64,000 nucleotides of DNA. Source: Streptomyces sp. NBC_00539 (GTDB lineage Bacteria > Actinomycetota > Actinomycetes > Streptomycetales > Streptomycetaceae). Position 1 is the first letter of the stretch. Each line of letters starts with the position of its first letter. A model generated the notes under the pieces. That model ran no database searches. It saw nothing but the letters and a program-made list of their open reading frames with translations, and was not told the DNA's origin. A program made the position numbers and the translations under genes. Below are positions 34,290-43,106 of the stretch, one piece after another. The stretch covers positions 4,855,501 to 4,919,500 of the forward strand of contig NZ_CP107811.1 of the NCBI RefSeq assembly GCF_036346105.1. The letters run 5' to 3'.

Positions 34290-35315
34290 GTGAACGCCTC
34301 CGCCGCCCTTCCCGCTTCCGGTCCCACCACCGCCGAGACCCTGCGCTCCGCGCTCGGCGGGCTGCTCGACGGGCTGCCGCCGAAGCAGGCCTCGGCGGCC
34401 GTCGAGCGGCTGATCGCCAACTACCGCGGCACGATCCCCACCGACGTGCCCGTGCTGCGCGACCGTTCGGACGTGGCGGCGTACGCGGCGTACCGGATGC
34501 CGGCCACCTTCGAAGCCGTACGTTCCGCCCTGGACGCCCTGGCGGAGGCCGCGCCCGAGTGGTCGCCGGGCTCGCACGTCGACGTGGGCGGCGGCACCGG
34601 CGCCGCGACCTGGGCGGCGGACGCCACCTGGGACGGCCCGCGCGCCACCACGGTGCTGGACTGGGCGGAGCCGGCGCTTGCCCTGGGCCGGGAACTGGCC
34701 TCGCGCTCCTCGTCGCCCGTGCTGCGCGCGGCCGAGTGGCGCCGGGCCGTCATCGGCGCCGGGACCACGATCCCGGAGGCGGACCTCGTGACCGTGTCGT
34801 ACGTGCTCGGCGAACTCACCGTGGAGGCCCGCCGGGCGGTCGTCGCCGAGGCGGCGCGCGCCGGCCGGGCGGTGGTGCTGATCGAGCCGGGCACCCCCGA
34901 GGGCTACCTGCGCATCCGCGAGGCCCGCGGGCAGCTGATCGACGCCGGGATGACGGTGGCCGCGCCCTGCCCGCACGACGGGACCTGCCCGATCGAGGTC
35001 GGCCAGGACTGGTGCCACTTCTCGGCGCGGGTCAGCCGGTCCTCGCTGCACCGGCAGGTCAAGGGCGGCTCCCTCCCGTACGAGGACGAGAAGTTCAGCT
35101 ACGTGGCCGCGACGCGCTTCCCCGTGGAGCCGGCCGCCTCCCGGATCACGCGCAGGCCGCAGATCCGGAAGGGGCTGGTCCTGCTGGACCTGTGCGGTCC
35201 GCCGCAGGAGGGCTTGACCCGGGCCACCGTGACCAAGCGCCACGGTGACCTCTACAAGGCGGCGCGGGACGCGGACTGGGGACAGGACTGGCCGCCCGCC
35301 CCCGAGCCGCGCTGA
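34290..35315 (+). CDS. Rsm22-like small ribosomal subunit methyltransferase
   Basis: A 341-residue Rsm22 family protein, GTG start; TAAACT about 8 bases upstream suggests a leaderless mRNA. The N-terminal helical part contains [10 protein letters not shown] and [17 protein letters not shown]. The SAM site is [16 protein letters not shown], followed by [12 protein letters not shown] and [12 protein letters not shown]. Cysteines in [11 protein letters not shown] and [10 protein letters not shown] correspond to the Fe-S or metal-binding cluster of the family. Linked to ribosome assembly; activity of bacterial members not proven. Confidence 0.88.
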   Translation: MNASAALPASGPTTAETLRSALGGLLDGLPPKQASAAVERLIANYRGTIPTDVPVLRDRSDVAAYAAYRMPATFEAVRSALDALAEAAPEWSPGSHVDVGGGTGAATWAADATWDGPRATTVLDWAEPALALGRELASRSSSPVLRAAEWRRAVIGAGTTIPEADLVTVSYVLGELTVEARRAVVAEAARAGRAVVLIEPGTPEGYLRIREARGQLIDAGMTVAAPCPHDGTCPIEVGQDWCHFSARVSRSSLHRQVKGGSLPYEDEKFSYVAATRFPVEPAASRITRRPQIRKGLVLLDLCGPPQEGLTRATVTKRHGDLYKAARDADWGQDWPPAPEPR

Positions 35316-35336
35316 CCCCCCGGGGTCAGGGCGCCG

Positions 35337-36146
35337 TCACGGCCGCAGCTCCTGCGTGCAGCACTTGATGCTGCCACCGCCCTTGAGCAGCTCGCCCAGA
35401 TCCATCGGGATCGGCTCGAAGCCCCGCTCGCGCAGGGGTGTGAGCAGACCCGCCGCGGCCTGGGGGAGCAGGACGTGCAGGCCGTCGGAGACGGAGTTCA
35501 GGCCGAAGGCCGCCGCGTCCTCGTCGTCCACGATCAGGGCGTCGGGGAACAGCCGCCGCAAGACGGCCTGGCTGCCGGGCGAGAAGGCCGGCGGGTGGTA
35601 CATGATCTCGTCGCCGTCCAGGACGCACAGGGCGGTGTCCAGGTGGTAGAAGCGCGGGTCCACCAGGTCGAGGCCGATGACGGGGCGGCCGAAGAACTCC
35701 TGCGCCTCGTCGTGCGAGAGCGGACTGGAACGGTAGCCCCGGCCCGCCAGGATGTAGGTGGCGGTGACGGCGAAGTCGCCCTCGCCCTCGTTGATGTGGG
35801 ACGGCTCGTGGATGTCCCGGAAGCCGTGGGTCCGGAACCACTCCAGGTGGATCTCCGCCTCGGCGGAGCGTTCCGCGTAGGCGAACCGGGCCCCCAGCAC
35901 GCGGCCGTCGATGACCAGGGCGCCGTTGGCCGCGTAGACCATGTCGGGCAGTGCGGGGTCCGGAACCAGGGTCTCGACGGTGTGGCCCAGGGCGCGGTAG
36001 CGGTCCCTCAGGTCTTCCCACTGGGCTTGTGCGAGGGGCAGGTCCACCGGTTTCGCGGGGTCCATCCACGGGTTGATGGAGTACGTGACCTTGAAGTGCG
36101 CGGGTGGGCACATCAGGTAGCGCCGGGGTGTGGCGTCTCTGCGCAA
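35337..36146 (-). CDS. Dimethylarginine dimethylaminohydrolase-like amidinotransferase
   Basis: A 269-residue guanidino-group-modifying enzyme. The start is TTG 36146 (LRRDATPRRYLMCPPA), chosen because GAGGAG lies five bases upstream and no ATG precedes the conserved N-terminus. Motifs: PDMVYAANGALVIDG, EGEGDFAVTATYILAG, the catalytic histidine in DPRFYHLDTAL and the catalytic cysteine in GGGSIKCCTQEL. Predicted to hydrolyse dimethylarginine or a related guanidine to citrulline plus amine. Divergent from a TetR regulator that may control it. Confidence 0.88.
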   Translation of the reverse strand: MRRDATPRRYLMCPPAHFKVTYSINPWMDPAKPVDLPLAQAQWEDLRDRYRALGHTVETLVPDPALPDMVYAANGALVIDGRVLGARFAYAERSAEAEIHLEWFRTHGFRDIHEPSHINEGEGDFAVTATYILAGRGYRSSPLSHDEAQEFFGRPVIGLDLVDPRFYHLDTALCVLDGDEIMYHPPAFSPGSQAVLRRLFPDALIVDDEDAAAFGLNSVSDGLHVLLPQAAAGLLTPLRERGFEPIPMDLGELLKGGGSIKCCTQELRP

Positions 36147-36267
36147 AGAAGGCTCCTCACGACTGACTCGCGGTGCGTGTGCTGTGCGTGTGCAGAGAAT
36201 CGTCTCTCCTCGACGTGGACCGCGCAGTGAACTGATTGGGTGGTTTATCGGAATGACCGGAACCGGA

Positions 36268-36280
36268 AGACGGTCCGTCT
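36268..36280. promoter_or_regulatory. Palindrome AGACGGTCCGTCT, predicted TetR operator
   Basis: Perfect 6-bp arms around a single T, 20 bases before the TetR ATG in the 154-base divergent region. AGACGG-type palindromes are common autoregulatory sites of TetR proteins. Confidence 0.6.
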
Positions 36281-36300
36281 CGCGTTGGTACGTTGAGGGC

Positions 36301-36969
36301 ATGAGCAGGACTCCCCACACCAAGACCCCCGGGGCCGCACCCACCGGAGGCACGAGGCCCGAAGCCACGGCGCCCGGAACCAAGGCCCCCGATCCCACCC
36401 GCCGCAGCGACCGGTCCCGCCGGGCCATCCTGGACGCCGCGCTCGCCCTCGTCGGGGAGGTCGGCTACAACAAGCTGACCATCGAGGCCATCGCCGCCCG
36501 CGCGGGGGTCGGCAAGCAGACCATCTACCGCTGGTGGCCCTCGAAGGCGGCCGTTCTGCTCGACGCCTCCCTGGCGCTGGCCGGGGACGCCGCGACGGCG
36601 GACGGCAGGACCGGCCTCCCGGACACCGGCGACCTGGCCGCCGACTTGAAGCGGGTGCTGCGGGCCACGGTGGACGAGTTCAACGACCCGTCGTACGACG
36701 CCCCGCTGCGCGCCCTGACCGCCGCCGGGGCGACCGACCCGGAGCTCGGGGCGCGCTTCACCGAGCGGCTGCTGGCCCCCCAGCTCGCCCTGTACGAGGA
36801 CCGGTTGCGCAGCGCGCGGGTGGCGGGGCAGCTGGCGGGGGGAGCGGATCTGCGACTGATGACGGAGATGCTGCTCGGCCCGCTGACGTACCGCTGGTTG
36901 TTGCGGACGGCTCCCCTGACGCACGCGTTCGCGGACGCGCTGGTGGACGCCGTGCTGGGCACCGCGTAA
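36301..36969 (+). CDS. TetR family transcriptional regulator
   Basis: A 222-residue regulator. After a disordered Pro/Thr-rich N-terminus of about 35 residues, the TetR helix-turn-helix occupies residues 40-85: RAILDAALALVGEVGYNKLTIEAIAARAGVGKQTIYRWWPSK. The C-terminal ligand domain (TetR_C_11-like, with LTAAGATDPELGARFTERLL and LLGPLTYRWLLR) is complete. A perfect palindrome lies 20 bases upstream. It is divergent from the DDAH-like gene, its most likely target along with itself. Confidence 0.9.
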   Translation: MSRTPHTKTPGAAPTGGTRPEATAPGTKAPDPTRRSDRSRRAILDAALALVGEVGYNKLTIEAIAARAGVGKQTIYRWWPSKAAVLLDASLALAGDAATADGRTGLPDTGDLAADLKRVLRATVDEFNDPSYDAPLRALTAAGATDPELGARFTERLLAPQLALYEDRLRSARVAGQLAGGADLRLMTEMLLGPLTYRWLLRTAPLTHAFADALVDAVLGTA

Positions 36970-37127
36970 AGACCCGGGGCCGCGTCACGCAGTCCCGCGT
37001 GACCGAGAACATATGGCCGAATTCTGCCTTTATGGGCGGGCCCGGTGCGGGGGTGCGGTCACCCGGCACCCCGGAGGGTGGGACCATGGGAAGGTCCGCC
37101 GGGGGCAACGGTGAGGTGAGGGGATAG

Positions 37128-37877
37128 ATGGGGTCTGAGTCCGGCCGCGTCCAACGCGGCGAGCAGAGCAGGATTTCCCAGTGGCTGCGCCGCCGCTCGA
37201 AACCGGCTCCCGAAGACCCCGGCAGGGAACGCGAGGCCCTCCTCCTGGCCGTCGCCGCCGCCGGCCTCCCGATCGCCCCCGCCGCCCACCCGGCCGGCTA
37301 CCGGTGTTCCTGCGACCGCATCGGCTGTCCGACGCCCGCGCGACACCCCGTCTCGTTCGCCTGGCAGACCCAGGCGACCACCGACCGCGCGCAGATCGAA
37401 CGATGGGCGCGCAACCACCCCCAGGCCAACTTCATCACCGCGACCGGCATGGTCCACGACGTCCTGGACGTCCCGCTGGAAGCCGGACGCGACGCCCTGA
37501 CCCGGCTGCTGGCTGCCGGCGTGGAGGTCGGCCCGGTGGCCGAGTCCGGCGGTACGGGCGACCAGGCCCGCATGCTGTTCTTCACGGCGACCCGGGGGAC
37601 GCCGGAGGACGAGGACGAGTGGTGGCCCTGCGAGCTGGACTGCCACCCCGAGACGATGGACGAACACCCCGGCCTGCGCTGGCACTGCCGCGGCAGCTAC
37701 GTCCTCCTGCCGCCGGCCGCCCTCCCGGGCGAGCAGCGCGTCGCATGGCTGCGCGGAGTGGAACACCCGCTCCCGGACCCGCTGACGCTGCTCGAAACCC
37801 TGACCGACGCCTGCGCCCAGTACGCGGGAACCTCCGAGCAGACCCCCGCGGCCGTGGCCTGGCCCCTCGGCCGCTGA
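37128..37877 (+). CDS. Prim-Pol-like domain protein (bifunctional DNA primase/polymerase family)
   Basis: A 249-residue protein. The N-terminus is basic (WLRRRSKPAPED). Conserved blocks are LLLAVAAAGLPIAPAAHP, a cysteine cluster YRCSCDRIGCPTPARHP, TDRAQIERWARNHPQANF and LRWHCRGSYVLLPP, matching the short streptomycete Prim-Pol group. The catalytic DxD of active AEP polymerases is replaced by HDVLDVPLEAG, so activity is doubtful. It is a chromosomal stand-alone gene with no replication partner. A strong terminator follows. Confidence 0.75.
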   Translation: MGSESGRVQRGEQSRISQWLRRRSKPAPEDPGREREALLLAVAAAGLPIAPAAHPAGYRCSCDRIGCPTPARHPVSFAWQTQATTDRAQIERWARNHPQANFITATGMVHDVLDVPLEAGRDALTRLLAAGVEVGPVAESGGTGDQARMLFFTATRGTPEDEDEWWPCELDCHPETMDEHPGLRWHCRGSYVLLPPAALPGEQRVAWLRGVEHPLPDPLTLLETLTDACAQYAGTSEQTPAAVAWPLGR

Positions 37878-37893
37878 CCCCGCGAAAGGCGAC

Positions 37894-37930
37894 GGGCCGG
37901 ACGACTGCTGTCGTCCGGCCCGCGCTCTTT
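37894..37930 (+). terminator. Rho-independent terminator
   Basis: GGGCCGGACGAC (37894-37905) pairs perfectly with GTCGTCCGGCCC (37910-37921) around TGCT, followed by GCGCTCTTTT, a genuine T-tract on the plus strand. It ends the Prim-Pol gene and separates it from the convergent iron operon. Confidence 0.85.
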
Positions 37931-37960
37931 TCCCGTTCCTTAGGCCCGGCCCGGCCCGGC

Positions 37961-38818
37961 CTAGCCCTGCGCCCGCGCCGGCCGCCGGTCCGCGGGCTCG
38001 CCCTGCCCGCTCCGGCCCTTGACGGCCGACGGCGCCAGGAACAGGCCCAGCACCGTCAGCAGGTACACCACCCACACCACGAGCTGGACCACGGTCGGGT
38101 CCGGCTGGAAGTTGAACGTCCCCTTGAGCAGGGTCCCGTACCAGCTGTCCGGCGGGATCGTCGCGCTGATGTCGAACGCCTTGGTCAGGATGCCGGGCAG
38201 GAACCCGGCCTCCTGGAGGTCGTGGATCCCGTACGCCAGAACGCCCGCCGCGACCACGACCAGCATGCCGCCGGTCCAGGTGAAGAACTTGGCGAGGTTG
38301 ATCCGCAGGGCCCCGCGGTAGAACAGCCAGCCGAGCAGCACCGAGGTGCCGATGCCCAGCAGCACACCGGCCAGCGGGCCCGCGCCGTCACCGGCCGCCT
38401 TCACCGAGCGCCACACGAACAGCGACGTCTCCAGGCCCTCGCGGCCCACGGCCAGGAACGCCGTCGTCACCAGCGCACCGGTGCCCATGGCGAGCGCCGA
38501 GTCGAGCTTCTCGTGGAGCTCCGCCTTCAAGTGGCGCGCGGTGCGCTTCATCCAGAAGACCATCCAGGTCACCAGGCCCACCGCGACGACCGACAGAGAC
38601 CCGCCGATCGCCTCCTGCGCCTCGAACGTCAGCTGCTCCGTGCCGAACTCGAGCGCTGCGCCGAAACCGAGGCTGAGGGCGGCCGCGAGGCCGACGCCCA
38701 GCCACAGCGGCCCGAGCTTGTCCTTGTGGCCGGTCTTCACCAGGTAGGCGATGAGGATGCAGACGACGAGGCTGGCCTCCAGCCCCTCGCGCAGGCCGAT
38801 CAGGTAATTGCTGAACAC
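37961..38818 (-). CDS. efeU: EfeU/FTR1 family iron permease
   Basis: A 285-residue membrane protein with seven hydrophobic segments, GTG start 38818 preceded by AGGAGGAACCAC. Two REXXE iron-binding motifs are seen: LREGLEASLVVCIL in the first helix and GREGLETSLFVWRSV in the fourth. It is the inner-membrane channel of the EfeUOB iron system and works with the periplasmic-type EfeO and EfeB encoded just upstream in the same operon. Confidence 0.93.
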   Translation of the reverse strand: MFSNYLIGLREGLEASLVVCILIAYLVKTGHKDKLGPLWLGVGLAAALSLGFGAALEFGTEQLTFEAQEAIGGSLSVVAVGLVTWMVFWMKRTARHLKAELHEKLDSALAMGTGALVTTAFLAVGREGLETSLFVWRSVKAAGDGAGPLAGVLLGIGTSVLLGWLFYRGALRINLAKFFTWTGGMLVVVAAGVLAYGIHDLQEAGFLPGILTKAFDISATIPPDSWYGTLLKGTFNFQPDPTVVQLVVWVVYLLTVLGLFLAPSAVKGRSGQGEPADRRPARAQG

Positions 38819-38844
38819 GTGGTTCCTCCTACGCGTCTACAGGT

Positions 38845-40131
38845 CTACGCGAACAGCGTCCGGCCCCACCAGTCGTCCTTGTCGCGGACGCCCGGCGGGA
38901 CGGCGAAGACGGCCGAACCCACGTGCTGGATGTATTCGTTGAGCGCGTCGTTCTTCGACAGGTTGCGCTGGACCGGGATGAAGCCCTTGCGGACGTCCCG
39001 CTGGTAGGCGAGGAAGAACAGACCCGCCTCCAGGCGGCCCAGCCCGTCCGTGCCGTCCGTGAAGGAGTAGCCGCGGCGCAGGATCCTCGCACCGTTGTTG
39101 CTGTCCGGGTGGGCGAGGCGGACGTGCGCCTCGGGCTTCATGGCCTTGAGGAAGGGCTCGTCGCGCTCCTTCGACTTGCCGACGGGGGCGCCCTCGCCCT
39201 TGTCGCGGCCGAAGACGTCCTCCTGCTCCTGGAGGGAGGTGCGGTCCCAGGTCTCGATGTGCATCCGGATGCGGCGGGCGACCAGGTACGAGCCTCCGGC
39301 CATCCACGGGCTGCCGTCGGACGCGGCCGCCCAGACGTGCTGGTCGAGTGCCGCCCGGTCGGTGCCCGAGATGTTCCGGGTGCCGTCCTTGAAGCCCATC
39401 ATGTTGCGCGGGGTCTGCGCGTCCGGGGTGGTGGACGAGGTCTTGCCGAAGCCGAGCTGCGACCAGCGGACCGCCGTCTTGCCGAAGCCGATGCGGGCCA
39501 GCTGGCGGATGGCGTGCACCGCGACCTGCGGGTCGTCCGCGCAGGCCTGGACGCAGAGGTCGCCGCCGGAGCGGGCCGGGTCCAGGTTGTCGCCGGGGAA
39601 CTGCTCCAGGTCCACCAGGGCCTCGGGGCGCTTGTCCTCCAGCCCGAAGCGGTCCTTGGCGAACAGGCCCGGCCCGAAACCGATCGTCAGGGTCAGCCGG
39701 GACGCCTTGAGGCCCAGCGCCTCACCCGTGTCGTCCGGCGGGGCCTCCGGGAGGCCGCCGAAGCCGCCCTCGCCGACGGGGTGCCCGGCGGTCATCAGCC
39801 GGGCCGCCTCCGTCCAGTCCTTGAGGAGCTTGATCAGCTCCTCGCGGTCCTTCGTCTTCACGTCGAAGGCCGCGAAGTGCAGGCGGTCCTGGACGGCGCT
39901 CGCGATGCCGGCCTGGTGCTCGCCGTGGAAGGGCACGGCCGCCCCGGCCGAGGCCGCCGGCACCACGTCCGACGTGCCGCCGAACGCCGCGACCGCACCG
40001 CCGGCCGCGGCGGCGCCCAGCGCCAGCCCGGCCCCGCCCCAGCCGAGTACGGCACGCCGCGAGGGCGCGGTCGCCCCCTCGGGGGTGTCGTCGCCGTCGT
40101 GCTCCGCCGCTACCGGCTCCGTGCCAGTCAT
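38845..40131 (-). CDS. efeB: EfeB deferrochelatase/Dyp-type peroxidase
   Basis: A 428-residue heme enzyme with a twin-arginine signal (SRRAVLGWGGAGLALGAAAAGGAVAAFGG, about residues 24-52), so it is exported folded with heme. The Dyp-type GxxDG motif is MMGFKDGTRN, with later ARRIRMHIETWDRTSLQEQE and NNGARILRRGYSF. Proposed roles are oxidation of ferrous iron for EfeU uptake and iron removal from heme. It lies 26 bases upstream of efeU and 35 bases after efeO. Confidence 0.94.
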   Translation of the reverse strand: MTGTEPVAAEHDGDDTPEGATAPSRRAVLGWGGAGLALGAAAAGGAVAAFGGTSDVVPAASAGAAVPFHGEHQAGIASAVQDRLHFAAFDVKTKDREELIKLLKDWTEAARLMTAGHPVGEGGFGGLPEAPPDDTGEALGLKASRLTLTIGFGPGLFAKDRFGLEDKRPEALVDLEQFPGDNLDPARSGGDLCVQACADDPQVAVHAIRQLARIGFGKTAVRWSQLGFGKTSSTTPDAQTPRNMMGFKDGTRNISGTDRAALDQHVWAAASDGSPWMAGGSYLVARRIRMHIETWDRTSLQEQEDVFGRDKGEGAPVGKSKERDEPFLKAMKPEAHVRLAHPDSNNGARILRRGYSFTDGTDGLGRLEAGLFFLAYQRDVRKGFIPVQRNLSKNDALNEYIQHVGSAVFAVPPGVRDKDDWWGRTLFA

Positions 40132-40166
40132 CCCGGTCCTCCCGCCTGCTCCGCTGTTCCCGACCG

Positions 40167-41315
40167 TTACTTCGTGACCGCTGCGGCCAGCTTGGAGAGC
40201 GGCTCGGCCAGCGCGTTCACGGCGTCCGAGAGCTCCTTGCGCTCCGGGTCGCCGACCTTGTCGTAGGAGGTGAAGTCGTAACCGTTCTTGTCCGCGCGGT
40301 GCTTGTCGAGCAGCGCGTCCAGCGCGGCGAACTGGGTGTCGAGCGTCTTGGCGAGCTCCGGGTCGTTCTTCGCGGCGACCGGCTTGAGCAGCTCGTACGC
40401 CTTCTGCGCACCCTCGACGTTCGCCTTGAAGTCCACCAGGTCGGTGTGGCTGTAGCGCTCTTCCTCACCCGTCACCTTGCCGGTGGCGACCTCGTCGAGG
40501 AGCTCCTTGGCGCCGTTGGCCATCGAGGTGGGGGTGATCTCCGCCGTGCCGATCTTCTTCTGCCAGTCGGTCACGTCGGTCATCAGGGTGTCGGCGAGCT
40601 TCTTCTCGTCGTCGCCGATCTTGTTGTCGGCCCACAGCGCCTTCTCCAGGCGGTGCCAGCCGGTCCAGTCCTTCGCCGGGTCCTGGCCCGCCTCCAGGCC
40701 GTCCTCGCGGACGTCGACCTTCGGGTCGATGTCGCCGAAGGACTCCGCGACCGGCTCGGTGCGCTCCCAGCCGATGCGGGAGACGGCGTAGGCCTTCTTC
40801 GCGGCCTCGACGTCACCGGCCTTCACCGCGTCCACGAAGGCATTGGTGGTGGGCAGGGACTCGTCGGCCTGCGCCTGCACGTACTTGCGGTAGTCGGCGA
40901 CCGCGGCGTCCAGCTCGGGGCTGCGTTTGGCCGCGGTGCCGCCGGTGGCCTTGACCTTCTGGCGGATGCCGTCGCCCTTCATGCCGGGCTTGCAGGCGAT
41001 CTCGTAGTCGCCCGCCTTGATCTCGGCGGTGATGGTGGCCTTGGTGCCGGGGCCGATGTTCTCGCGCTCGGCGACGATGCGGTCGTCCGGGAAGAGGACG
41101 TAGACCTCGGTGACCTTGGAGCCCTTGTTGTCGACCTCGATGGTGACCTTGCCCGCGGGGAACTCCGTCTTGGAGACGCCGCAGGCGCTGTCGGAGGCGG
41201 CCACCTGGAGCGTGCCCTCGCCACCCGCCGCGCTCTTCTCGGCGCAGCCGGTCACGGCGGTGAGCGCGGCCACTGCGGCAGCCGCGGTGACGACGGTGAA
41301 GCGGGCGGGGCGCAT
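40167..41315 (-). CDS. efeO: EfeO iron-uptake lipoprotein (cupredoxin plus M75 domain)
   Basis: A 382-residue protein with a lipoprotein signal (TVVTAAAAVAALTAVTGCAEKS, lipid cysteine about residue 24). Residues 30-125 are the cupredoxin-like domain (CGVSKTEFPAGKVTIEVDNKG, a cysteine and acidic metal-site candidates). Residues 135-382 are the M75 (imelysin-like) helical domain with RIGWERTEPVAESFGDIDP and WTGWHRLEKALW, including the HxxE motif HRLE. It binds iron and delivers it to EfeU. First gene of the operon, behind an iron box. Confidence 0.94.
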   Translation of the reverse strand: MRPARFTVVTAAAAVAALTAVTGCAEKSAAGGEGTLQVAASDSACGVSKTEFPAGKVTIEVDNKGSKVTEVYVLFPDDRIVAERENIGPGTKATITAEIKAGDYEIACKPGMKGDGIRQKVKATGGTAAKRSPELDAAVADYRKYVQAQADESLPTTNAFVDAVKAGDVEAAKKAYAVSRIGWERTEPVAESFGDIDPKVDVREDGLEAGQDPAKDWTGWHRLEKALWADNKIGDDEKKLADTLMTDVTDWQKKIGTAEITPTSMANGAKELLDEVATGKVTGEEERYSHTDLVDFKANVEGAQKAYELLKPVAAKNDPELAKTLDTQFAALDALLDKHRADKNGYDFTSYDKVGDPERKELSDAVNALAEPLSKLAAAVTK

Positions 41316-41393
41316 AGGGGCTCCTGGCGGGTCTGGCGTTCGGCAGACGGCCGCCCCGTCGGATGGGGGGCGGCCGGGTGAGGCGGACCTAAC

Positions 41394-41412
41394 TTAACCG
41401 AGGCTTACCTGA
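41394..41412 (-). promoter_or_regulatory. DmdR/IdeR-type iron box upstream of efeO
   Basis: TTAACCGAGGCTTACCTGA matches the actinobacterial iron-box consensus TTAGGTTAGGCTAACCTAA at 13 of 19 positions, mainly the AGGCT-ACCT half. It lies 79 bases upstream of the efeO start, in an A/T-richer stretch suited to a promoter. Predicts repression by the iron-loaded regulator. Confidence 0.6.
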
Positions 41413-41533
41413 CCCCGCGCCGCGCGTCCAGTGATTCGGCGCACACCGCCCCCCGCCGGACACGGGGCCGTCACGGAGCCCTCACGGGCGAGCCACGGGA
41501 AGGTCAAGCGGAGGCAAAGGAGGGAGCCCGTGC

Positions 41534-42205
41534 TTGAATGCCGGGGTGAATGATCTCGACGTGCTCGCCGTCTTCTGCGCGGGCGACGGCCGTCACGGCA
41601 ACCTGCTCGGAGTCGTGCGCGACGGCCGCAGCTGCCCCGACGACGCCTCCCGGCAGGCCCTTGCGGCGGAGCTCGGATACAGCGAGACGGTCTTCGTCGA
41701 CGACCCCGAACGCGGGGTCGTGGACATCCGCACGCCCGGCACCCGGATGGCCTTCGCGGGCCACCCGCTGGTCGGGGTCGCCTGGCTGCTCGACATCGAG
41801 GAACTCCAGCCGCCGGCCGGCTCCGTGTGGGCCCGCGACGACGGGGAGTTCACCTGGATCACCGCCCGCCCCGAATGGGTCGAGGGCAAGCGCACCGAGC
41901 AGTACGCGAGCGCCGCGGAGGTGGAGGCGCTGCCCTCCCCGCCGCCGGGGGAGGGCTGGCTGTACGCCTGGGCCTGGGAGGACGAGGCCGCCGGACGGAT
42001 CCGGGCCCGCGGCTTCCCCCGCCGCCCGGACGGGGCGATCACCGAGGACGAGGCCACCGGCTCGGCGGCGGTCCTGCTGACGGCCGAGCTGAACCGGGCA
42101 CTGAACATCACCCAGGGCGCGGGCTCCCAGATCCTCACCGCCCCCGGCCCGGACGGAACGGTCGAACTGGGCGGCCGCGTCCGCTTCGCGCCCCGGGAGC
42201 CGTGA
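41534..42205 (+). CDS. Short PhzF family protein
   Basis: A 223-residue PhzF-fold protein. AAAGGAGGGAG lies about 10 bases before TTG 41534, which suits that start; GTG 41546 is an alternative. The catalytic glutamate region is LGYSETVFVDDPERG, followed by MAFAGHPLVGVAWLL and the second-half ITEDEATGSAAVLLTAEL. It is about 70 residues shorter than the paralogue at 31112-31987. It lies between the iron operon promoter and the heme oxygenase gene; no functional link is obvious. Confidence 0.8.
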   Translation: MNAGVNDLDVLAVFCAGDGRHGNLLGVVRDGRSCPDDASRQALAAELGYSETVFVDDPERGVVDIRTPGTRMAFAGHPLVGVAWLLDIEELQPPAGSVWARDDGEFTWITARPEWVEGKRTEQYASAAEVEALPSPPPGEGWLYAWAWEDEAAGRIRARGFPRRPDGAITEDEATGSAAVLLTAELNRALNITQGAGSQILTAPGPDGTVELGGRVRFAPREP

Positions 42206-42207
42206 GT

Positions 42208-42243
42208 GCGTCTCCCGCGGCTCACGCGTCTCCCGCGGCTCAC
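42208..42243. repeat. Two tandem 18-bp copies GCGTCTCCCGCGGCTCAC
   Basis: Identical adjacent copies at 42208-42225 and 42226-42243 followed by a partial third, immediately after the PhzF stop and before the heme oxygenase stop (convergent genes). They may form part of a terminator, or be a slippage product. Confidence 0.5.
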
Positions 42244-42260
42244 GCGTGTCGCGCGGCCGG

Positions 42261-42908
42261 CTACGCGCTGAGGGGGAACTGCTCGCCCAGCTCGCGGAAC
42301 ACCGCGCCGTTGAGCTCGAAAGCGAGCTTGCACTCGTCGATGATGCGCTGCTTCTCCAGGTCGTCGGCGGCGATCGCGTCGAGCAGCTCCCGGTAGCCCC
42401 GCTTGAACGCCGCCGGGTTGGCGATGTCCGCGAAGACGTAGAACCGCACCCCGTCGCCCCGGCGCTCGAAGCCCCAGGTCCGCTCCGCCCTGTCCCGGAT
42501 GATCTGGCCGCCCGAGAGGTCGCCCAGGTAGCGGGTGTAGTGGTGGGCGACGTACCCGCCGGGCCAGGTCGCCGCGCACCGGGCCACCCGGTCCGCGTAC
42601 GCCCGCGTCGCGGGCAGGGCGGTGACGGTCTCGCGCCACCCCGGGCCGCGCAGGTGCGCCAGATCCCGCTCGATCTGCGCGACGCGCATCAGCTCCGGCC
42701 GGATGAACGGCCCCGCGACCGGATCGCCCTCGAGCGCCTCGGCCGCGTCCTCCAGCGCCCGGTACACGAACCACAGCTGCTCGGTGTAGCGGGCGTACGC
42801 GGCCACGCCGAGCCGGCCGCCCAGCAGGTCGCTCATGAACGTCGAGGTCTCGGCCTCGGTGTGCTGCTCGTGCGAGGCGACACGGATGGCCGTGGAGAAG
42901 GCGTCCAA
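42261..42908 (-). CDS. Heme oxygenase (biliverdin-producing)
   Basis: A 215-residue heme-degrading enzyme that releases iron, CO and biliverdin. TTG 42908 is the start (LDAFSTAIRVASHEQHTEAE), with GGAGGTCCGCC just upstream. The proximal heme histidine lies in SHEQHTEAE, and the distal-helix glycine motif is YLGDLSGGQIIRD, as in HmuO-type enzymes. Size fits the family. Its closeness to efeOBU suggests a shared role in iron acquisition; no iron box was recognised at its own promoter. Confidence 0.93.
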   Translation of the reverse strand: MDAFSTAIRVASHEQHTEAETSTFMSDLLGGRLGVAAYARYTEQLWFVYRALEDAAEALEGDPVAGPFIRPELMRVAQIERDLAHLRGPGWRETVTALPATRAYADRVARCAATWPGGYVAHHYTRYLGDLSGGQIIRDRAERTWGFERRGDGVRFYVFADIANPAAFKRGYRELLDAIAADDLEKQRIIDECKLAFELNGAVFRELGEQFPLSA

Positions 42909-43106
42909 GGCGGACCTCCGAGGGTTCGCGTAGGAGGAGCGGGCGTCACGAGGACGGGCGTCGGCGGGCGCGGGCACGGCGGCCCCGCCGCCCCGCCCGG
43001 TCTCCCCACCAGTCTTCCCGACGCCGTGTCGGCAAAAACCTCGTCCGCCGCCCGCTGCCGCCCGCTGCCGCTCATGCCGCCGCGCCGCCTGCTGCCGCCC
43101 GCTCCG

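Noticed and set aside
32031-35243. 1070-residue open frame on the minus strand
   Set aside because: Only the last 253 codons form the SDR gene; the rest is antisense to the MFS exporter and Rsm22 genes and is an artefact of high GC.
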